From Acidobacteriota bacterium (GTDB lineage Bacteria; Acidobacteriota; Blastocatellia; Pyrinomonadales; Pyrinomonadaceae), in assembly GCA_016713675.1 (NCBI GenBank), contig JADJOS010000001.1, positions 1,116,001-1,180,000 of the forward strand: 64,000 nucleotides of DNA. The letters are read 5' to 3'. The stretch's first letter is position 1, and each line of letters starts with the position of its first letter. The notes beneath the pieces were generated by a model. That model searched no databases, had not been told where the DNA came from, and saw nothing but the letters and a program-made list of their open reading frames with translations. A program made the position numbers and the translations under genes. Positions 1 through 8,633 of this stretch are shown piece by piece.

Positions 1-97
1 AGAAGGCGCGACCGTTACGATGCTCGAATCGCCGGTAATATAAATCTTGACGAATGGTTTTCTGATTGATACGGTCTAAGTTTGGCTTTTTGGGCAT

Positions 98-1988
98 ATG
101 TTCGACGAAAAGTTTGACGTGATCGTGATCGGAGCTGGGCACGCAGGATGTGAGGCGGCCTCTGCCTCTGCGCCTTGGTACGAACACGGCCCTCGTCACT
201 ATCAATCTTGATCTCATCGGGCAGATGTCTTGTAATCCGGCAGTCGGAGGTATCGCAAAAGGACATGTCGTTCGCGAGATCGATGCTCTTGGCGGCATAA
301 TGGGCCGAGTGATCGACCGGACGGGCATTCAATTCCGTTTGCTCAACCGATCCCGCGGCCCTGCAGTGCAATCGCCAAGGGCACAGGCGGATCGCAGTAT
401 GTATCGGACCGAGATGCGATCCGTCCTCGAAGCGACACCGAACCTGAGCCTTCGCCAGGGTGTGGTGGTTAAGCTAATTGTTGCAAACAATAGGGTTATT
501 GGTGTTGAGCTGCAAGATTCACGTCGTTTTGGGGCCAAATCTGTGGTCGTTGCGACCGGTACTTTTCTTAATGGTACGATCCACACTGGCGAGAAGACCT
601 TCTCGGCGGGACGTGCCGGTGAGCCTGCTTCGATCGAACTTGCAGATAGCCTCAAGCGTCTCGGATTTCCGGTCGGTCGTCTGAAAACAGGAACGCCGCC
701 GCGGCTCGACGGCAGAACTATCGACTGGGATGCTTTCGAGCGCAGCCGCCGGATGAAAATCCCGTCGCTTTTTCGTTCGCAACGGAAAAGATCGAACAAG
801 ACCAGATCCAGTGCTTCATCGGCTATACGAGCGATCGTGTCCACGACGCGATCCGCGGCAACCTACACCGCTCGCCGCTCTATTCCGGAAAGATCACGGG
901 CGTCGGGCCGCGATATTGTCCGTCGATCGAGGACAAGGTCGTCAAATTTGGTGAAAAGGACCGGCACCAGCTGTTCCTCGAGCCAGAGGGCCGCAATACC
1001 AACGAAGTTTACCTAAACGGATTCTCAACATCGCTGCCGTCCGATCTGCAGCTCGAATTGCTGCGGATGATCGACGGTTTTGAGAATGTGCAGATCATTC
1101 GGCCCGGGTATGCGATCGAGTACGACTTCGTCGACCCGCGTGAAATGCGCCCGACGATGGAATCGACCCGAATGGACGGCCTCTTTCTCGCCGGCCAGAT
1201 CAACGGCACGACCGGTTACGAAGAAGCTGCGTGTCAGGGTCTGCTCGCTGGTGTAAATGCCGCATTTTCGACGCAAGGCCGCAAGCCATTCATATTGCAG
1301 CGTGACGAGGCTTATATCGGCGTTTTGGCAGATGATCTGATCCGTCACGGCGTCGATGAGCCGTATCGCTTGTTCACCTCACGAGCTGAGGCCCGTCTGA
1401 CGCTGCGTCATGACAACGCGGATCAGCGGCTTTCGCCTAAAGGCCGTGAGATCGGGCTTGTCGGCGATTCGGAATGGGATCGGTTCAATAGTAAACGCGA
1501 TCGTATCGCATCGCTCCGTAATTTGATCGATATGACGCGATTTAAGCGTTCTTCTGCGGAATACGCCGGTATTTCTCAGATATTAGGTGTCGATCTCGGC
1601 GATTCGATATCATTGTCGCAGCTAGCCATGCGGCAGGGTGTCAATGCCGATCTGATACAGCGGCTTTTGCCCGCCGATGTTCGCTGATATTCGTACAGCT
1701 GAGTTGGACACGGCATTGGCTGATTCGATGTACAGTGGCTATATCGCCAAGCAAAAGATCGCGACAGAGCGTGTAAACCATCACGATGCACTGAAAGTGC
1801 CCGAGAGCTTTCAATTTAACCTCATTCAAGGCCTTTCTAACGAAATGGTCGAGCGTCTCGAGCGTGCTCGCCCACAGAATTTCGCCCAGGTCCGCAGCAT
1901 ATCCGGCCTCACTCCGGCTGCAATATCCACGGTTCTGGTCCATTTGACTGCCGAAAAACCCAATCAAAACCAAGTTTTGTCTTCATAA
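98..1988 (+). pseudogene. mnmG: tRNA uridine-5-carboxymethylaminomethyl enzyme MnmG (GidA), broken by three frameshifts as sequenced
   Basis: MnmG is the FAD/NADH protein that works with MnmE to place the cmnm5 group on wobble uridine 34 of tRNAs. Reading from ATG 98 gives the FAD-binding start FDVIVIGAGHAGCEAA. Homology then jumps frame near 171, near 740 and near 1683. Joined, the pieces give about 630 residues, the normal family length, with GQMSCNPAVGGIAKGH, GRLKTGTPPRLDGRTIDW, FLEPEGRNTNEVYLNG, GQINGTTGYEEA and the C-terminal SGLTPAAISTVL all in order. Each break is best explained by loss or gain of a GC dinucleotide at a GCGC-like spot. No break lies in a catalytic motif and the rest is well conserved, so sequence error is as likely as real decay. 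The mnmG-parA-parB order is common in bacteria. Confidence 0.9.
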
Positions 1989-2540
1989 TTGTGGTACGTA
2001 CCACAAATTATCCCCCGCACGAGAATTGTGGTACGTACCACAATTTGTTGAAGCATTGAGCGAAATCTGTTAGTAAAAACGTTTTTTCCGGCCTCCGCGA
2101 AACCCCTTTGAACTCAGCATCGGATCTTCGTCAGGTGATTCCACGCGGAGGATGCCCAGTAATAAGCAGAGTTCACCGGCAGTCCCGACCAACGCCGACC
2201 TAACGATTCCAAGATTGTGGTACGTACCACAATTTCGAAAAGCACAATTCCCTGATCTCGCCGAACAATTGGACTTTCCGTCGGGAAGACATGTTGATAA
2301 TTTGAACAATCAGATCAGGGTAAATTGTGGTACGTACCACAATTTTACAGAAAAAGAAGCAATGGCCGAGCGGTTCTTCACGTCGATCTATGTTTGGAAG
2401 GTTTTGGTGTTTGTGTGGTCATTTCCGACATACAGAATTGTGGTACGTACCACAATTTCAGGCCAGACCGCGTCCAAAAATGTGGTACGTACCACAATCT
2501 GATCAAAATTGAGGCGCAGAAATTGTGGTACGTACCACAA
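1989..2540. repeat. Cluster of seven identical 16-18 bp palindromes upstream of parA (candidate parS centromere)
   Basis: The 617-bp gap between mnmG and parA holds no convincing gene. It carries seven copies of the perfect palindrome TTGTGGTACGTACCACAA: 1989-2006, 2026-2043, 2215-2232, 2325-2342, 2438-2455, 2481-2496 (16-bp core only) and 2523-2540. Start-to-start spacings are about 37, 189, 110, 113, 42 and 43 bp. The core TGTGGTACGTACCACA has the same length as canonical parS (TGTTTCACGTGAAACA) and the same outer TGT/ACA and central ACGT, so 10 of 16 positions match. I saw no other copy in the window. Position beside parAB and the skeleton match suggest ParB binding sites. That function is inferred. 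Confidence 0.85.
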
Positions 2541-2605
2541 TTTGGCGGTTCGAATTCGTTTTCGAATTGTGTTAACTTCTAAATTCGCATTTCGCGCGTG
2601 TAAAC

Positions 2606-3367
2606 ATGGGAAAGATCATAGCGGTCGCAAATCAAAAAGGCGGCGTCGGAAAGACGACAACTGCAGTAAATCTAGCAGCCGCATTGGCGTTGGCAGACAA
2701 AAAGGTGCTGCTCGTTGATGCAGATCCTCAGGCAAATGCCACATCAGGGGCGGGTATTGCACGGGGAATTAACCGTAAAAACCTTTATAATGCCCTTATT
2801 TCCGGGGATTCTGTTAGGGAAATGGTGCTGGCAACGGATATTCCTTCGTTGTGGGTCCTCCCTTCGGATAAAAACCTCGCCGGTGCGGAGATCGAACTCG
2901 TAGATTCTGCCGACCGCAGCTACGCGTTAAAGAAGCTGTTGGCGACCGTTCGCGACTATTTTCATTACATCATCATCGATTGCCCGCCATCGCTCGGCAT
3001 CTTGACAATAAATGGCCTTACGGCGGCAGACTCTCTGCTGGTGCCGATACAGTGCGAATATTACGCACTTGAGGGCGTTACGGAACTATTTGATACGCTT
3101 GCACGCCTTCGCAGGGAATTGAATCCAAATCTCGCGATCGAAGGGCTTTTACTGACGATGTTCGATGCGTCGACCAACCTTTCGTCGGCAGTTGCCAAAG
3201 ATCTGCGTGATTTCTACGGTTCGCAGGTACTCGAAACAGTTATTCCTCGAAATGTGCGTCTTGCTGAGGCTCCTAGCTTTGGAAAGCCGATAATGCTCTA
3301 CGATCCGCGATCGAAAGGCGCCGACAGCTATATCAAATTAGGAAAGGAGATCATAAGCCATGGCTAG
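2606..3367 (+). CDS. parA: Chromosome partitioning ATPase ParA (Soj)
   Basis: This is a 253-residue cytoplasmic deviant-Walker ATPase of the ParA/MinD group. It binds DNA as an ATP dimer and is driven by ParB to move or separate replication origins. The N-terminus GKIIAVANQKGGVGKTTT holds the deviant Walker A lysine pair (residues about 10-18). DADPQAN and DCPPSLG follow as switch and Walker B-like motifs. Length and motifs match chromosomal Soj rather than longer plasmid ParA proteins with an N-terminal helix-turn-helix. The last codons overlap parB by 8 bases, which implies translational coupling. The seven-palindrome cluster lies directly upstream. Confidence 0.97.
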   Translation: MGKIIAVANQKGGVGKTTTAVNLAAALALADKKVLLVDADPQANATSGAGIARGINRKNLYNALISGDSVREMVLATDIPSLWVLPSDKNLAGAEIELVDSADRSYALKKLLATVRDYFHYIIIDCPPSLGILTINGLTAADSLLVPIQCEYYALEGVTELFDTLARLRRELNPNLAIEGLLLTMFDASTNLSSAVAKDLRDFYGSQVLETVIPRNVRLAEAPSFGKPIMLYDPRSKGADSYIKLGKEIISHG

Positions 3368-4223
3368 ACAATCGCTTGGACGGGGCCTGAGCGCGTTGAT
3401 GGGTGATGAAAAGCCCGCAGTAAGCGAAACTCAATCATCCGAGATCGATATTGACCTGATCGATCCAAATCCCCAGCAGCCGCGTACGCGTTTTGCTGAA
3501 TCGAATCTCAATGACCTTGCGCGGTCTATCCGCGTGTATGGGATAGTTCAGCCGATCCTTGTTAGAAAGCACGGCACACGGTATCAGATCATTGCCGGTG
3601 AACGCCGTTGGCGTGCGGCACAGCGTGCCGAACTAAGACGCGTTCCTGTCGTTGTCAAAGATGTTCCTGACGACCAATTGCTTGAGATCGCTTTGATCGA
3701 GAACATACAGCGGCACGAACTCAACCCGATCGAAGAGGCCAACGCCTATCGCAAACTTCTTGATCAGCTTGGATTAACACAGGACGAAATCTCTGAACGA
3801 ATCGGCCGCGAACGCTCGATGATCGCGACGACCGTTCGGTTGCTCAAACTGCCTGAGGATGTTCAGCAGCATATCATCGACGGCAAACTCTCGCTTAGTC
3901 ATGGCCGGGCATTGCTGATGACCGACAACCCGAGCATTCACCGCGTAGTGGCAAGCGATGCGGTCGAACAGGGTTGGTCGGTGCGGGCGACCGAGATAGC
4001 AGTTCGGAAATTGTCCAAACATCCCTCGCAACTTATTGAAAAGAAAGAAGTTACGCGTTCTGTTGACCCAAATGTCAAATCGGCTGAGACCAAGCTGATG
4101 CGGCATTTCAGCACGAATGTAAAGATCCTGCCGGGCAAAAAAGGCACGGGCGGAAAGATCGAGATCGAGTATTACGGAACGGACGATCTTGATCGAATTT
4201 ATCAGATGTTAATTAAGCAATAA
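3360..4223 (+). CDS. parB: Chromosome partitioning protein ParB (Spo0J), centromere-binding CTP switch
   Basis: ParB (287 residues) binds parS and spreads as a CTP-dependent clamp. The N-terminal LGRGLSALMG tag is the usual ParA-contacting segment. The CTP-binding GERRWRAAQRA box is at residues 80-90 and ENIQRHELNPIEEA at 114-127. The helix-turn-helix at about 141-162 reads IGRERSMIATTVRLLKLP, whereas canonical chromosomal ParB usually has a form like GKSRSHVANTLRLL. The recognition-helix changes (for example H to M and N to T) fit with the altered palindromes found upstream. A C-terminal dimerisation region completes the protein. It overlaps parA by 8 bases. Confidence 0.96.
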   Translation: MARQSLGRGLSALMGDEKPAVSETQSSEIDIDLIDPNPQQPRTRFAESNLNDLARSIRVYGIVQPILVRKHGTRYQIIAGERRWRAAQRAELRRVPVVVKDVPDDQLLEIALIENIQRHELNPIEEANAYRKLLDQLGLTQDEISERIGRERSMIATTVRLLKLPEDVQQHIIDGKLSLSHGRALLMTDNPSIHRVVASDAVEQGWSVRATEIAVRKLSKHPSQLIEKKEVTRSVDPNVKSAETKLMRHFSTNVKILPGKKGTGGKIEIEYYGTDDLDRIYQMLIKQ

Positions 4224-4237
4224 AAGGAGTTACGTGA

Positions 4238-5257
4238 ATGCATAAGCGTTTGACGGAAATGGTCGACTGTGCCGGTTGAGTGGCTAAACTCGCACCTGGC
4301 GACCTTGCTCAAGTTTTGAGCAAACTTCCGAGACAATCGAACGAAAATGTGATCGTCGGATTTGAGAATTCGGACGACGCGGGAGTTTTTCGCCTAAATT
4401 CCGAAACGGCGCTTGTGCAGACCCTTGATTTTTTCACTCCTGTCGCCGACGATCCGACAATTTACGGCCAGATCGCGGCGATCAATTCGCTAAATGATGT
4501 ATACGCGATGGGCGGCGTACCGCTTACGGCCCTTTCGATCGTCTGCTATCCGCAGAAAGGAGATTGGGATATTCTCGGCGAGATACTCGCCGGAGGGCAG
4601 TTGGCGATGAACGCTGAGAATGTCGTCGTCATCGGCGGGCATTCGGTCGATGACAAGGAGATGAAGTTCGGATATTCGGTTACCGGAATAGTTCATCCGG
4701 ACAAAGTGATCACGAATGCCGGTGCAAAACCCGGCGATGTGCTGATCCTTACTAAACCGATCGGCACAGGAGCGATCAATACAGCGGTGAAACGAGGTGT
4801 CGCGAGACCCGAGACCGAGGCAGCAGCGATAAAAGCAATGACGACTTCGGCTGCCGCTGCGTCTAAGGTAATGCGCGAGTTCGGAGCCAGTGGATGTACG
4901 GACGTCACCGGATTCGGGTTGCTTGGCCATGCCTACGAGATGGCAAAGGCCAGCAAAGTAACGCTAACTATTGATTCTAAAGCAGTTCCGCTATTGCCGC
5001 AAGTGCTTGATCTGATCTCGCAGGGAATGCTGACCCGCGGCGACAAGAACAATCGCGTTTACGTTGGCGAAGCGGTTAGAATAAGCGCAGGTGTTTCGGT
5101 CGAGATGCAAAGCGCTCTTTTCGATCCGCAAACGGCCGGTGGTTTGCTGATCAGCGTGAAAGAATCGGACGCATCGCGATATTTAAGTTCGGTCGCGGAT
5201 TCGGTCATCGTTGGCCGCGTCGGCAGTTATTCGGAGCGGCTGATCGAGGTGGTTTAA
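4238..5257 (+). CDS. selD: Selenide, water dikinase SelD with in-frame UGA (selenocysteine)
   Basis: SelD makes selenophosphate from selenide and ATP, the selenium donor for selenocysteine and selenouridine. The true start is ATG 4238, preceded by AAAGGAGT. The reading passes through TGA at 4277-4279, and a plain ORF scan would wrongly begin at GTG 4280. The opening MHKRLTEMVDCAG-U-VAKLAPGDL matches the family segment in which Cys or Sec sits at this position, so UGA is read as Sec at residue 14. Readthrough gives 339 residues, close to the usual size of about 345. Downstream are the ATP-binding aspartates and VTGFGLLGHA. A hairpin suited to a bacterial SECIS follows the UGA. The gene sits 14 bases after parB and abuts tatB. 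Confidence 0.93.
4277..4323 (+). promoter_or_regulatory. Candidate bacterial SECIS element in selD
   Basis: Downstream of the UGA (4277-4279) the arms TTGCTCAA (4305-4312) and TTGAGCAA (4316-4323) form an 8-bp perfect stem with loop GTT. The loop begins 33 bases after the UGA and starts with G. Both features fall within the published bacterial SECIS model (loop about 16-37 nt from UGA, with G in the first loop positions). A second, weaker fold pairs bases on both sides of the UGA. Whether SelB binds here is inferred. Confidence 0.6.
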
Positions 5258-5632
5258 GTGTTTCTATTTATTTTCGAATCCATCGGTACTTCCGAACTCG
5301 TGCTGATCGGCATCGTGGCCCTGATCTTTCTTGGCCCGCGTAAGATGCCGGAAATGGCACGCAAGATCGGAAAGTTGATGAACGAATTCAGAAGTACGAC
5401 CAACGACTTCAAAGAGACCTGGCAGCGTGAGGTCAATTTTGAGGAAGAAGCGAAAGCGTTCAGCCTGGACGAATTGGACACTCCGACTGTGCCGCGTTCT
5501 GTCGAACCGGCAGCTCCGGCGATCAGATCGATCGACCCCGCGTCGTTCAACACTGATGCGGCTGCTGCTGAAACAGGTCCTGAACCGGAAGTGCCGGAAT
5601 TTGACGAGAACGACAAAAAGAACTGGCTGTAA
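5258..5632 (+). CDS. tatB: Sec-independent protein translocase subunit, TatA/TatB family (TatB-like)
   Basis: This 124-residue protein starts with GTG immediately after the selD stop. One N-terminal membrane helix (about residues 9-24, SELVLIGIVALIFLGPRKMP) ends in the family FLGP hinge. An amphipathic helix, MARKIGKLMNEFRSTTNDF, follows, then an acidic, proline-rich cytoplasmic tail. The Glu in the membrane helix and the RSTTNDFKETWQRE stretch favour TatB over TatA. It would form the Tat receptor complex with the tatC product encoded 9 bases downstream. Several proteins in this window carry twin-arginine signals (the flavoprotein at 16077, the SGNH protein at 42324, DUF1501 at 60823). Confidence 0.9.
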   Translation: MFLFIFESIGTSELVLIGIVALIFLGPRKMPEMARKIGKLMNEFRSTTNDFKETWQREVNFEEEAKAFSLDELDTPTVPRSVEPAAPAIRSIDPASFNTDAAAAETGPEPEVPEFDENDKKNWL

Positions 5633-5641
5633 ACGACACGA

Positions 5642-6703
5642 ATGGACGACATCGAGATCAACAAAGAGGCCGAATTGCCGGCTCACATGTCGTTTTTAGA
5701 GCATCTTGATGAGCTGCGCAAGCGGCTTGTCCGCAGCGTCGTTATCGTTGTGCTTGCCTTTGTAGTATGCTTTTACTTTTCCGATACGATCTTCAGTTTT
5801 CTTTCCGTACCGATCAGGCAGGTTCTGTCCGAGGCCGAGCGGCGTGAAATTCCGGTCGGCGGAGTGACTGGAAGCGAACAAGTGCAGCCGCTGGCAACCT
5901 TAAGGCCCGGAGACGCAGGACGATATGTGTTCGACAGGCCGACAAAGCTCGGTGCGACGGTCGTAGCTCCGGGAACGTCGGTCGCGAGCATTGTCGCCGA
6001 GGATGCGGACGGTAAGTTGGCGCTGTTTTCGAGCGAACCGATATTTACAAACAATGGTGTTGTGCCGAGCGGTGTAAGATTACCGCCCGATCTTCTCACG
6101 GCGTCAAAGAACGAGCCCGCGGCCGATGAACGTCTTATCGTGACGACCGCTGCCGAGAGCTTTACGCTCTTTGTCACTGTTTCGCTGTATGCGGCGATCG
6201 CCTTGTCGATACCGTTTCTGCTCTGGCAGATCTGGGGCTTTATTTCGCCCGCCCTCTATAAACATGAACGTGCGTATGTCACTCCGTTCATTGGGCTTTC
6301 GACCATATCGTTTGTTGGCGGAGCGGCCTTTGCGTATTACATACTCTTTCCGCCGGCATTGAGATATCTGATCGGACTGGCATCCGAATTTCGTCCATTG
6401 CTTAGAGCAACCGACTATTTCGACTTTATTACACTCGTCATGCTGGCGATGGGAATTATATTTCAGATGCCGGCGATCACTTATGTGCTTGCACGCATCG
6501 GTATCGTCTCGGCCGGATTATTGGTGCGAAGCTGGAAGATATCGCTAATCGTCATACTGATCGTCGCTGCGGTCGTTTCACCGACCGGCGATATTCCAAA
6601 TCTGATGCTGTTTGCGACGCCGATGATGGGACTCTACGTCGTGTCGATCTTTATTGCATGGTTTTTCGGGAAAAAGCGGACTACCGATGCCGAGAAGGCC
6701 TGA
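5642..6703 (+). CDS. tatC: Twin-arginine translocase subunit TatC with a large periplasmic insertion
   Basis: TatC is the polytopic core of the Tat exporter and recognises the RR signal. The cytoplasmic N-terminus MSFLEHLDELRKRL and the later QIWGFISPALYKHER, AYYILFPPAL and PTGDIPNLMLFATPM segments are typical. The protein has 353 residues, whereas most TatC have 240-270. The excess is a roughly 100-residue block (about residues 62-165) between the first membrane helix and LIVTTAAESFTLFVTVSL. It is rich in V, G, A, P and charged residues and has no evident membrane helix, so it should lie in the first periplasmic loop. It is coupled to tatB. Confidence 0.95.
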   Translation: MDDIEINKEAELPAHMSFLEHLDELRKRLVRSVVIVVLAFVVCFYFSDTIFSFLSVPIRQVLSEAERREIPVGGVTGSEQVQPLATLRPGDAGRYVFDRPTKLGATVVAPGTSVASIVAEDADGKLALFSSEPIFTNNGVVPSGVRLPPDLLTASKNEPAADERLIVTTAAESFTLFVTVSLYAAIALSIPFLLWQIWGFISPALYKHERAYVTPFIGLSTISFVGGAAFAYYILFPPALRYLIGLASEFRPLLRATDYFDFITLVMLAMGIIFQMPAITYVLARIGIVSAGLLVRSWKISLIVILIVAAVVSPTGDIPNLMLFATPMMGLYVVSIFIAWFFGKKRTTDAEKA

Positions 6704-6844
6704 GCGCGCGAAACCCAATTGATACAACCATTAGGGCGCGTTTTTGCATCTTGAACTATTACGGATAAGTGTCTAAAATCTTAGGAGCACATAGATCACG
6801 ATAGCAGCCGGTACGGAACCGGTATTTTCAGGAGTTTTACCGTT

Positions 6845-8485
6845 ATGTCGAAAGTCAGACTTATTCAAAATTTTGTGTTGATGATTCTCGTCGTTGGCTT
6901 TGCCGCGGCCGGTATCTTTGCCCAGCCACCTAAGGACGGAAAGGACAAGCCGAGCCAGGACCCGAACGACAAACCGCGCAACGTCAAGCCCGAGCTAAAG
7001 GAAGCGTACAAAAAGTGGATCAACAATGACGTTGCATATATCATCACCAAAGACGAAAAGCGTGCATTCAATGCCCTGGTAACAGACGAAGAGCGTGAGA
7101 ATTTCATTGAGAATTTCTGGCGCCGCCGCGACCCTAATCCCGACACTGAGGAAAACGAATACCGCGAAGAGTATTACGAACGCATAGCCTATGCAAACGA
7201 GCATTTTGCGTCGGGTATTCCGGGATGGCGGACCGACCGCGGCCGGGTTTACATTGCATGGGGCAAACCGGATTCTGTCGAATCGCATCCTTCGGGCGGA
7301 GCATACGACCGGCCGGTCTACGAGGGCGGCGGTTCGACGACCACCTATCCCTTCGAGGTTTGGTTCTATCGTCATCTCGAGGGTGTTGGTGACGGGCTTG
7401 AGATCGAGTTTGTCGACCCCACCGGGACCGGAGAATATCGGCTGGCAAGAGATTCTACAGAAAAAGATGCGCTTAGAATGGTGCCGGGTGCAGGCCTAAC
7501 TACGGCCGAACAGCTTGGGCTGTCTGATCAGGCTGAACGAGCAAACGGTGGAGGACCGGCGACGTATATGCGTGAGCAGGATACTCCGTTTCGACGTTTG
7601 GAGGTCATGGCCAACCTTCAGCGGCCGCCGGCAGTGAAGTTCAGTGATCTGCAAAGTTCGCTGACCGATTCTCCGGTTATTGACAATAACCCGCTTGAGT
7701 TTGATCTGCGAGTAGATTTCTTTCGCCAATCCGACGATCGAGTGATCACGGCCTTTACTGTCCAGGCAAGCAATAAAGAGCTTAAGTTCGATCCGGTCGG
7801 CGGTCTCGAGACTGCACGAATGAATATTTTTGGCCGCATTACAGCTGTTTCGGGCAAGCGTTCGGGCATTTTCGAAGATTCGGTCACGGCAAATGCTACG
7901 ACCGAAGAACTGGCTGAGATGCGTGACCGAAAATCGGTCTATCAAAAGGCTATCGCTCTGACGCCCGGCACCTACAAGGTCGATGTCGTTGTTCGCGATG
8001 TGGCGACGGGCAATAAGGGCATTAAGAATGTCGGGTTTACCGTTCCGCGATATGACGAGAAAAAACTTTCGACGTCGTCGCTCGTTTTGACGTCGAAATT
8101 GCGAACGACCAACGAACGCGATATCGGTCAGATGTTCGTTATCGGCAACGCAAAGGTAATTCCCAATCTTGGCGGCGTCTACAAACAGGGCCAAGAGGTC
8201 GGCATTTATCTGCAGGTCTATAACGCCCAGATCGACCAGACGACGCTTCGGCCGGCTGTTGATGTTGAATACGTTTTGTCCAGGGATGGAAAGGAAGTGT
8301 TACGTCAACCGGAAGATTGGAGCGGCCTCAGTGATTCGGGGCAGCGGCTTACGCTTGCACGACTCTTACCGACTTCGGCAATGCCTCTTGGTGATTACCA
8401 GGTCAAGATCGTGATCAAGGACCGCGTCGGAGGACAGGTGCTTGACAGTGATAATCTCAAGGGCAAATTTACGATCATTCAATAG
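6845..8485 (+). CDS. Secreted GWxTD-domain protein (first copy)
   Basis: A 546-residue exported protein of unknown role. Residues 1-26 form a Sec signal peptide (ILVVGFAAAGIFAQ). A charged linker precedes the conserved domain. The GWxTD motif appears as GIPGWRTDRGRVYIAWGKPD (GWRTD at 127-131), followed by YPFEVWFYR and IEFVDPTGTGEY. The C-terminal half is probably beta-rich. The name comes from the motif, and the family occurs mainly in Acidobacteriota and Bacteroidota. It starts at ATG 6845 with CAGGAG upstream. A close paralogue follows 148 bases downstream after a strong terminator, so the two can be expressed separately. Confidence 0.9.
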   Translation: MSKVRLIQNFVLMILVVGFAAAGIFAQPPKDGKDKPSQDPNDKPRNVKPELKEAYKKWINNDVAYIITKDEKRAFNALVTDEERENFIENFWRRRDPNPDTEENEYREEYYERIAYANEHFASGIPGWRTDRGRVYIAWGKPDSVESHPSGGAYDRPVYEGGGSTTTYPFEVWFYRHLEGVGDGLEIEFVDPTGTGEYRLARDSTEKDALRMVPGAGLTTAEQLGLSDQAERANGGGPATYMREQDTPFRRLEVMANLQRPPAVKFSDLQSSLTDSPVIDNNPLEFDLRVDFFRQSDDRVITAFTVQASNKELKFDPVGGLETARMNIFGRITAVSGKRSGIFEDSVTANATTEELAEMRDRKSVYQKAIALTPGTYKVDVVVRDVATGNKGIKNVGFTVPRYDEKKLSTSSLVLTSKLRTTNERDIGQMFVIGNAKVIPNLGGVYKQGQEVGIYLQVYNAQIDQTTLRPAVDVEYVLSRDGKEVLRQPEDWSGLSDSGQRLTLARLLPTSAMPLGDYQVKIVIKDRVGGQVLDSDNLKGKFTIIQ

Positions 8486-8509
8486 ACGTTAGTTTTTCTT
8501 TGGATCAAC

Positions 8510-8550
8510 AAAGGTTGGACGGACGCATATTTTGCGTTCGTCCAACCTTT
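8510..8550 (+). terminator. Strong hairpin terminator after the first GWxTD gene
   Basis: AAAGGTTGGACG (8510-8521) pairs perfectly with CGTCCAACCTTT (8539-8550). A second inner ACGCA/TGCGT stem is separated by a G/T mismatch. A T-rich stretch follows. Confidence 0.85.
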
Positions 8551-8633
8551 CTATTTTCCTGCTCATCAATAGAAAGGACGACAAATACAAAGTTTTCGAA
8601 CGATCGGGCCTGCTTCAATTGGTAAGGAGAAAT

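Noticed and set aside
1..97. 3' end of a gene such as mnmE before mnmG
   Set aside because: None of the three frames shows the MnmE C-terminus, and the stretch is too short to name.
1989..2540. CRISPR array
   Set aside because: The repeats are perfect short palindromes with irregular gaps of 19-171 bases, and no cas gene is present.
2152..2718. Several open reading frames across the palindrome region
   Set aside because: Their products repeat the translated palindrome (CGTYHNF, WYVPQF), have no family, and overlap one another.
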